From Sphingobium sp. (lineage in GTDB: Bacteria; Pseudomonadota; Alphaproteobacteria; Sphingomonadales; Sphingomonadaceae): a stretch of 64,000 nucleotides of DNA. Below the pieces are notes generated by a model. It had not been told where the DNA came from, did not search any database, and was given only the letters and a program-made list of their open reading frames with translations. A program made the position numbers and the translations under genes. This document shows, piece after piece, positions 57,986 to 64,000 of this stretch. The stretch spans positions 186,001 to 250,000 of the forward strand of contig JAGIAZ010000001.1 in assembly GCA_017744605.1 (NCBI GenBank), written 5' to 3'. Each line of letters opens with the position of its first letter. Position 1 is the stretch's first letter.

Positions 57986-59685
57986 CGATGCAGGCGTCTC
58001 CGCAAAGCCGCAGCGACGGCCAAATCCCGGAGATGCCGCATACCACACACTTCTTCGCCAAAGCTGTCACCCTTCGACTGGTTCTGGTGTTCATATTGGT
58101 GGCCAGCATTGGCGCGGGCATCCTTCTTATCCTGGATGTCGTCGCGGACGGTGACGATGAGTTGCTCGAACTCCTCACGAGCGCGGATTTGCTGGGCCTT
58201 GTCCTCGCCGCCTCGTTCGGCCTTCGTCACGCCCCAACCCAACCGACAAACGACGCGGCAGCCAAGGAACACACGGAACTGGTGCGCGCCAAGCAGGCGG
58301 CGGAAAATGCCAGCATCGCAAAGAGCCGCTACCTGGCCAATGTGAGCCACGAGATTCGCTCGCCGCTCAACGCCATCTATGGCTATGCCCAGCTTTTCGA
58401 GCGCGGCGAAGGCGTCGATGCGCGCGAGGCCGCGCGCGTGATCCTGCGCTGCTCGGAGCATCTTGCCAATCTGGTCGAGGGTCTGCTCGACATGTCGCAG
58501 CTCGAATCCGGCGTGCTGCGCGTCCGGACCGAGGAAGTGCGCTTCGGGCCGTTCATGGACCAGATCGTCTCGATGATGCGCCCGTCCGCGCTGTCGAAGG
58601 GCCTCGCCTTCCATTATGAGCCGCCGGCGCGCATGCCGGATGTCGTCCGGCTCGACCCGAGCCGCTTCAGGCAAGTGCTCATCAACCTGCTCTCCAACGC
58701 CATCAAATTCACCGAGCATGGTTCGGTGACGTTGAAAGTCGGCTATGCCGCGCAGATCGCGACCTTCGAGGTCCTCGACACCGGACCCGGCATCCGCGCT
58801 GAGGATCATGAGCGCATCTTCGAGCGCTTCGAGCAGGGCGCCGCGGCACGGCATGAGGCCTCGGGCACACGTGCAAAGTCCGGCGCCGGCCTGGGTCTGG
58901 CCATCGCGCGGACGATCGTCGAAATTCTCGGCGGCCGGTTGGAGCTGGAGAGCGACGTCGGCCAGGGAAGTTGCTTCCGGATCACCATGCTGCTGAGCGA
59001 AGTGGCGGGCCGCGTGTCCGCGCCGACCGCAGCCCGCAAGCCGCTCGGCTACAAGGGGCGGCAGCGCAGCGTCCTCCTTGTCGAGGACAACACCGACCAG
59101 CGCTTCTTCATGGCGCAGCTTCTGACCTCGCTCGGCCTTGCCGTCAGCGCGGCCTCTTCCGGTGAGAGCGCGATCGACATGCTGGGCGACACCGCGCCCG
59201 ATCTCGCCATCCTCGACATCAGCCTGCCCGGCATGTCGGGCTGGGAAGTGGGCGCCGAACTGCGCACGCGCTTCGGCGAGGCGGTGCAGATTCTCATGCT
59301 GTCCGCCAACAGCGAGGAACTGCATCGTCCCGATTTCGAAACACCGGACTATGACCGCTTCCTTGTGAAACCCGTCGAGTTCGAAACGCTGGCGGACACG
59401 ATCGGCGAATTGCTGGGCCTCGTATGGGAATGGAGCGAACCGGAAGCCGAGCATGCGCCCGCCCGCCTGGGCCAGCCGGCCTTCGGCGAGGACGCCCTTC
59501 CCCATGTGACGCGACTGCAGGAATATCTTCGCATCGGATATGCGCGCGGCATCGAAAACGAGATCAAGGCGCTCGAGCAAGCCGCGCCCGACGCCGGAGA
59601 GCTCGTTCGCCGCCTCTACGATTGCCTCGACCGCTATGACCTCGCCGGCATGGCGAAATTGCTGACGGAAAGACCTGATCGATGA
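57982..59685 (+). CDS. Hybrid histidine kinase with receiver domain
   Basis: 567 aa from ATG 57982 (ATG 57940 and a TTG further up are alternatives). A membrane region lies at VTLRLVLVFILVASIGAGILLILDVV and LLGLVLAASFGL. The H-box is NVSHEIRSPLNAIYGYAQLFE, then N-box FRQVLINLLSNAIKFTEHG, G1 DTGPGIRAEDHERIFERFEQ and G2 GAGLGLAIARTIVEILGGRLELES. The C-terminal receiver has LVEDNTDQRFF and phospho-acceptor Asp in LAILDISLPGMSGWE. The last 100 residues may hold a short HPt-like helix set. Overlaps the response-regulator gene by ATGA. Confidence 0.92.
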   Translation: MTMQASPQSRSDGQIPEMPHTTHFFAKAVTLRLVLVFILVASIGAGILLILDVVADGDDELLELLTSADLLGLVLAASFGLRHAPTQPTNDAAAKEHTELVRAKQAAENASIAKSRYLANVSHEIRSPLNAIYGYAQLFERGEGVDAREAARVILRCSEHLANLVEGLLDMSQLESGVLRVRTEEVRFGPFMDQIVSMMRPSALSKGLAFHYEPPARMPDVVRLDPSRFRQVLINLLSNAIKFTEHGSVTLKVGYAAQIATFEVLDTGPGIRAEDHERIFERFEQGAAARHEASGTRAKSGAGLGLAIARTIVEILGGRLELESDVGQGSCFRITMLLSEVAGRVSAPTAARKPLGYKGRQRSVLLVEDNTDQRFFMAQLLTSLGLAVSAASSGESAIDMLGDTAPDLAILDISLPGMSGWEVGAELRTRFGEAVQILMLSANSEELHRPDFETPDYDRFLVKPVEFETLADTIGELLGLVWEWSEPEAEHAPARLGQPAFGEDALPHVTRLQEYLRIGYARGIENEIKALEQAAPDAGELVRRLYDCLDRYDLAGMAKLLTERPDR

Positions 59686-60611
59686 TCCCGCAATTGCCCG
59701 CCCATTCCGACACGATCCTCGTCGTCGACGACGAGCCCGATGCGCTGCGCATGCTGACCAGCGTGCTGGAACGTGCGGAGATGTCGGTCCTGGTGGCGAC
59801 CTCGGGCGAAGCCGCGCTCGAACTGCTCGGCAACATCGTGCCCGACCTCATCCTCATGGACGCGGTCATGCCGGGCCTGGACGGCTTCGAGACCACGCAG
59901 AAGATCAAGGCCTGTCCCGAAACTGCCAGCATTCCCGTCATCTTCATGACCGGCCTGACGGAAAGCGAGCATGTCGTCGAAGCATTCGAGGTCGGCGGCG
60001 TGGACTATGTGCGCAAACCGGTCGATCTCAATGAACTGCTCGCGCGGGTGCGCGTCCACATGGCGCAGGGCCGCGCCGTCCAGGCCAGCGTCACCAGTCT
60101 CGATGCGACCGACCGGCTGATCCTCGCGACCAACGCACGCGGCAATCTGCTCTGGTGCACGCCGCGGGCGGAGCAGGCGATCAGCCGCATCGCGCCCGAC
60201 TGGCGGCGCGAGAATCCGCAACTGCCCTCCGACATCCGCAGCCAGATCGAGCGGCTTCTGGCGATGAGCGCAACGGCGGGCGCTTCGGTGCGCGTAAAAC
60301 AGACTGACGGAGACGGCGAACTGGAGCTGATGGTGGTCGCCCACTATCGCGAGGACGAAGTGCTCATCCGCATCAACGAGCTCAATCCGAACGACGATCT
60401 GGCGCGCCTGCAGGATCGGCTGCCACTCACCAATCGCGAAGCGCAGGTGCTGCTATGGGTGAGCTATGGCAAACCCAATCGCGTGATCAGCGACGTTCTG
60501 CAGATCAGCCCGCGCACGGTCACGAAACATCTGGAGCGCATTTTCGACAAGATCGGCGTCGAGACCCGCTCAGCCGCGGCGGCGGTCGCCATTCGCATTA
60601 TCGACCAGTGA
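59682..60611 (+). CDS. LuxR/NarL-type response regulator
   Basis: 309 aa. The N-terminal receiver has VVDDEPDALRML, phospho-acceptor Asp in LILMDAVMPGLDGFE and KPVD. A middle region of about 120 residues (130-235) has PAS-like features (RLILATNARGNLLWCTPRAEQAISRI). The C-terminal LuxR helix-turn-helix is LTNREAQVLLWVSYGKPNRVISDVLQISPRTVTKHLERIFDKIGVETRSAAAAVA. It overlaps the hybrid kinase start-to-end by ATGA, and its 3' end overlaps the convergent RidA gene by 42 bp. Confidence 0.93.
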   Translation: MIPQLPAHSDTILVVDDEPDALRMLTSVLERAEMSVLVATSGEAALELLGNIVPDLILMDAVMPGLDGFETTQKIKACPETASIPVIFMTGLTESEHVVEAFEVGGVDYVRKPVDLNELLARVRVHMAQGRAVQASVTSLDATDRLILATNARGNLLWCTPRAEQAISRIAPDWRRENPQLPSDIRSQIERLLAMSATAGASVRVKQTDGDGELELMVVAHYREDEVLIRINELNPNDDLARLQDRLPLTNREAQVLLWVSYGKPNRVISDVLQISPRTVTKHLERIFDKIGVETRSAAAAVAIRIIDQ

Positions 60612-61286
60612 AGGGCGCTTGCGGCGTTCGGCAGGGCGGAAGCCGGGCGTCGTTCCGTCCTTTGCCGGCTCGATGCCCTTGGTTTCGCCCTGCCGATCGA
60701 GCGGCATCCTGAACCGCTCGATGATGGCGTCGCTCAGCGCATTGGTCCTTTTCTTCGCCGCGATCGCCTCGATCTCGATCAGATAATATGGCCCCACCAA
60801 GGCCGCGACCTGGAAGGTCGAGCGCGCGACGGTGTTGGGGTTCTCGGTTGTGCCGAAGAACTGCTTGAATCCGTCGTTGACTCCGGCGAAATCCATCTTG
60901 CCGGTCCGGGGGTCGGCTGCGACGAACAGGGTCAGCTTGATGAGGTCGGACATCTTGTAGCCCTGCGCCTCGAGCAGGATCTTGATCTTGCCGAGCACAC
61001 TGATCGTCTGGGCCTTGCTGTCGCCCATCTCCTCGACGCTCTTGACCTCGGCCATGGGCTTCTTGGGATCGACCGGCGAGGCCAATTGCCCGGAGAGATA
61101 GAAGGTTTCCATGTCACCGCCGACCCGGACACCGTCCAGGATCAGGGCGTTGGGATTTCCCTTGATGCGGGCCACATCCGCCTGTGCGGGCGAGGCCGCC
61201 CACAGCGCCGTAAGCGATGCGGCCAAAATCAAGCGACCGAGGCGGAGATGGCGCTTGGCGCGCGCGGCAAAAATGAGGCTTTTCAT
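60570..61286 (-). CDS. Exported RidA/YjgF-like protein with C-terminal extension
   Basis: 238 aa. Signal peptide (HLRLGRLILAASLTALWAASPAQA) then a RidA domain with VGGDMETFYLSGQLASPV, QTISVLGKIKILLEAQGYKMSDLIKLTLFVAADPRTGKMDFAGVNDGFKQFFG and ARSTFQVAALVGPYYLIEIEAIAA. The classic deaminase Arg is in the ARSTFQVAAL stretch, as in enzymes. About 60 basic residues follow the domain (RPAERRKRPSLVDNANGDRRRG end). Periplasmic location is unusual for the imine-deaminase role. Its end overlaps the regulator's 3' end; divergent from the TonB receptor. Confidence 0.87.
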   Translation of the reverse strand: MKSLIFAARAKRHLRLGRLILAASLTALWAASPAQADVARIKGNPNALILDGVRVGGDMETFYLSGQLASPVDPKKPMAEVKSVEEMGDSKAQTISVLGKIKILLEAQGYKMSDLIKLTLFVAADPRTGKMDFAGVNDGFKQFFGTTENPNTVARSTFQVAALVGPYYLIEIEAIAAKKRTNALSDAIIERFRMPLDRQGETKGIEPAKDGTTPGFRPAERRKRPSLVDNANGDRRRG

Positions 61287-61491
61287 AGTCCAAACTGGCT
61301 ACGGAGAGGCCGTTTCGCGCGCCATACGACAAAATGCGTATGTGCGAATCCAGAGTCCTTTGATCGACTGGCATGGCTCTGTGACGAAGCCGGCAAACGG
61401 GTCAGCCGGCATCCAACAACCAGTCCGCGCAGCGCGACAAAACAACCCCGAAACGGAGAGTGCCTAAACCGAAACAAGGGGGACTCTGATT

Positions 61492-64000
61492 ATGATTACG
61501 AGCCGCAGGCTGATCCACGCCCTGCTCTTCGCCACTGTCGCAATGCCGGGCATCGCTTATGCCCAGACCAATGAGGCGCCACCCCCGGAGGCGCCGGCCG
61601 CAGAGGCCGGCGAAATCATCGTGACGGGCACCCGTGCCACCGGCATGCAGGCCGCGGACAGCGCCGCGCCGATCCAGCTTATCGGCTCGGAAGCAATCTC
61701 GAAAGTAGGGCAGCCCAACCTCAATCAGGCGCTGACCCAGCTCGTTCCGTCCTTCCAGGCCCAGAACCAGGGCACGGACATGGCGAGCTTCTCATTGTCC
61801 GCACGCTTGCGCGGCATCAGCCCCAATCACACGCTGGTCATGGTCAATGGCAAGCGCCGCCACGGCAACTCCATTCTCCAGGTGATCAACGGCGCGTTCG
61901 GCGGATCGGCATCGCCGAGCATTGACCTCATTCCGCCGGACATCGTCCAGCGCATCGAAATCCTGCAGGACGGCGCAGCCGCGCAATATGGCTCGGACGC
62001 CATTGCCGGCGTCATCAACATCATCCTCAAGAGCGACACGTCAGGCGGCAAGGTCACCGGCAGTGTCGGCCAATATTATGATGGCGAAGGCACGACCTAC
62101 AGCGCCAGCACCAATTTCGGTCTCTCCATCGGAGACTCGGGCTATCTCGACATCAGCCTGTTCCACCGCCGCAACGAGGTCACCACGCTCGGCGAGGGCC
62201 AGATTACGGTCAAAAACTACAACGGCACGGTAAACTCCGGTACGCCTGCCGGATTCCAGTCGATCTACAATGCGCTCGTCAGCAACAATGGCACGTCCCA
62301 CATCAACGGGGGCCAGCCGAAGTCGATGCTGAACATCGGCTTCTACAATTTCGGCTATGATTTCGGGGGCGTCGAACTCTATTCGTTCGGCGACGTGTCC
62401 TACCGCCATGGCGATGCGCTCCAAGGCTATCGCGTTCCGAGCCGCGTCTGCACCTCCGGGTCAAGTTACAAGGACCCGATCACGAACGTCGCGCTGCCGA
62501 CCGACCCGGCCTATTGCTATGGACCGACCGTCGCTTCGGGCATGATCCCGCACATCGAAGTGAAACAGCAGGAATTCCAGGTCACCAACGGCGTCAAGGG
62601 TGATCTTGGCGGCTTCAACTGGGATCTCGCCGTCAGCTATTCGGAAGACCTCGCAAAGGTCTATACGACAAAGTCGCTCAACGCCTCGATGTGGCAGAAC
62701 AGCTTCTTCAACGCCTATAGCGCCGCCCGTAGAGCCGGCGCCACTCAGACGGCGGCCGCCGTTGCGGGACAGGCCGGCGCCTTCTCGCCGACCGACTTCT
62801 ATGACGGCCAGTTCCTGTTCACCCAGTTCACGACGACGCTTGATCTGCGTAAGGAAATCGAAGTCGGCCTGTCGGACCCGCTCACCCTCGCGCTCGGCGG
62901 CGAATATCGCAAGGAAACCTATCAGATCGGCGCGGGCGACGCCGGCTCGACATATATCGAAGGCGGCCAGGCCTTTCCCGGTTATGCAAAGAGCGACGCG
63001 GGCTCGATAGGGCGCACCGCAAAGGCTGTCTACGCGGATATCATCGTCAAGCCGGTCGCCGACTGGAGCGTCGACCTGGCCGGGCGTTACGAAAATTATA
63101 GCGACTTCGGCGACACCTTCATCGGCAAGTTGACCAGCCGCTATGACATCACTGATACCATCGCCGTCCGCGGCACGGTGAGCACCGGCTTCCGCGCGCC
63201 CTCCCTGCCTGAATCGGGCTATTCGGCGACCAGCGTTGCGCCGACATCGGCGACCATCCAACTGGCGCCAAGCTCGCCAGGGGCGACCAGCGCCGGCTTC
63301 GGCGCGCTCAAGCCCGAAAAGTCGACCAACTTCTCGGCAGGTTTCGTGGTGCGACCGATGCCGCGCATGATCGTCACGCTCGACGGCTATTATATCAAGA
63401 TCAAGGACCGCATCGTGTCTTCCGGCAACATCACGGGGCAGAACGCGCAGCCCTTTCCCACGCCCGGCACGCCCGTCCTGACGCCGTTGATCAATGGGCT
63501 GACGCCTTACCAGCTCGTGCTGAACGCCATCGCCGCCAGCGGAAAGCAGCTCGATCCCACCGTGCTGCAATCCGGCGGCCTCAGCATCCAGACCTTCACC
63601 AACGGGATCGATACCGAGACCTGGGGCCTGGAATTCTCGGCGCGTTACCCGATCACGACGAGCTTCGGCAAATTCGATCTGACCTTCAACGCGAACTACA
63701 ACAAGACGAAGGTGACCGATAACCGCCTTGGCACCCTGTTCAACATCCAGGCCCAGGCGATCATCGAGAAATCCAGCCCCACGTTCAAGAGTGTGGCCGG
63801 CATCAACTTCACCAAGGGCCCGTTCAACGCAAATCTACGCGCGACCTACTACAGCAAGACCACCTCGCTCGTGCAGCCCAATGCCTTCTCGACGACGCCG
63901 CGGCCGATCGGCAGCGCGACGAACGGCTATTACCGGGCAGTCGTGGACCCTGCCGTGATCTTCGATCTCGAGTTGGGCTACGACATCACCAAGTGGATCA
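61492..64000 (+). CDS. TonB-dependent outer-membrane receptor (C-terminus beyond window)
   Basis: 836 codons in the window, no stop. Signal peptide MITSRRLIHALLFATVAMPGIAYAQ, TonB-box-like EIIVTGTRAT (residues about 42-50), plug with IQLIGSEAISKVGQPNLNQALTQLVPSF, LRGISPNHTLVMVNGKRRHGNS, IDLIPPDIVQRIEILQDGAAAQYGSDAIAGVINIILK. The barrel then runs to the window end. ATG 61492 has AAGGGGG 10 nt upstream. Divergent from the exported RidA-like gene with 205 bp between, and downstream of the two-component pair, which could regulate it; this is inference. Confidence 0.93.
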   Translation, partial: MITSRRLIHALLFATVAMPGIAYAQTNEAPPPEAPAAEAGEIIVTGTRATGMQAADSAAPIQLIGSEAISKVGQPNLNQALTQLVPSFQAQNQGTDMASFSLSARLRGISPNHTLVMVNGKRRHGNSILQVINGAFGGSASPSIDLIPPDIVQRIEILQDGAAAQYGSDAIAGVINIILKSDTSGGKVTGSVGQYYDGEGTTYSASTNFGLSIGDSGYLDISLFHRRNEVTTLGEGQITVKNYNGTVNSGTPAGFQSIYNALVSNNGTSHINGGQPKSMLNIGFYNFGYDFGGVELYSFGDVSYRHGDALQGYRVPSRVCTSGSSYKDPITNVALPTDPAYCYGPTVASGMIPHIEVKQQEFQVTNGVKGDLGGFNWDLAVSYSEDLAKVYTTKSLNASMWQNSFFNAYSAARRAGATQTAAAVAGQAGAFSPTDFYDGQFLFTQFTTTLDLRKEIEVGLSDPLTLALGGEYRKETYQIGAGDAGSTYIEGGQAFPGYAKSDAGSIGRTAKAVYADIIVKPVADWSVDLAGRYENYSDFGDTFIGKLTSRYDITDTIAVRGTVSTGFRAPSLPESGYSATSVAPTSATIQLAPSSPGATSAGFGALKPEKSTNFSAGFVVRPMPRMIVTLDGYYIKIKDRIVSSGNITGQNAQPFPTPGTPVLTPLINGLTPYQLVLNAIAASGKQLDPTVLQSGGLSIQTFTNGIDTETWGLEFSARYPITTSFGKFDLTFNANYNKTKVTDNRLGTLFNIQAQAIIEKSSPTFKSVAGINFTKGPFNANLRATYYSKTTSLVQPNAFSTTPRPIGSATNGYYRAVVDPAVIFDLELGYDITKWI

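Noticed and set aside
57811..59580. Open frame of 589 codons opposite the hybrid kinase
   Set aside because: Antisense shadow of a kinase with all canonical motifs on the plus strand.

Overview
The window looks like chromosomal DNA of a GC-rich alphaproteobacterium of the order Sphingomonadales. The signs are a Zymomonas-like zwf-edd-glk gene order, a GcrA cell-cycle regulator, an alphaproteobacterial split proton-translocating transhydrogenase (pntAA/pntAB/pntB) beside a tiny aa3-type oxidase subunit IV, HspQ, three TonB-dependent receptors and many short overlapping operons. I see no phage, plasmid, insertion-sequence or CRISPR machinery. Genus cannot be decided from what is visible.

Layout. 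1-2960: a TonB receptor (minus strand, cut by the window edge), then tRNA-Leu. 3582-8506: Entner-Doudoroff operon zwf-edd-glk-eda, followed by a nested palindromic repeat. 8806-13021: AraC-type regulator, SH3-domain secreted protein, D-2-hydroxyacid dehydrogenase, and pobA with an NTF2-like partner. 13386-17841: an envelope-glycoconjugate type cluster (GT2 glycosyltransferase, flippase-like membrane protein, flavoprotein, plus a convergent O-acyltransferase broken in a run of seven G/C). 17939-23982: tRNA-Ser, hspQ, ABC-2 permease, gcrA, rutD-like hydrolase, parE and an orphan. 24022-31300: sigma-54 activator; oxidase subunit IV and the pnt operon with two exported VOC proteins inserted in it; Asp/Glu racemase; queuosine-precursor transporter. 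31410-35323: tRNA-Arg, a gene-poor stretch, and a TonB receptor translationally linked to a secreted tyrosine-phosphatase-like protein. 35324-40949: AT-richer gap, chemoreceptor with a small membrane partner, TPR/SPINDLY O-GlcNAc-transferase-like enzyme, secreted orphan. 40954-48229: RNase T2/nadC, MFS transporter, a dispersed palindromic repeat, nadA, a metallo-beta-lactamase-fold hydrolase, and a BlaI/M56 pair. 48384-57408: tRNA-Ile2 (CAT), soluble histidine kinase, Lrp-type regulator, TPR-like exported protein, gyrA, and a Rieske dioxygenase alpha/beta pair. 57525-64000: DUF5818-like protein, hybrid kinase plus LuxR-type response regulator, exported RidA-like protein, and a third TonB receptor cut by the window edge.

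Taken together: central sugar catabolism by the Entner-Doudoroff route, NAD synthesis (nadA, nadC) and NADP reduction (pnt), two topoisomerase subunits, aromatic catabolism (PobA; benzoate/anthranilate-type dioxygenase), and surface or uptake functions. Most genes are ordinary. The points most worth a second look are the VOC pair inside the pnt operon, the receptor/phosphatase pair, the glycoconjugate cluster with its homopolymer frameshift, and the short leader ORF coupled to the hybrid kinase.
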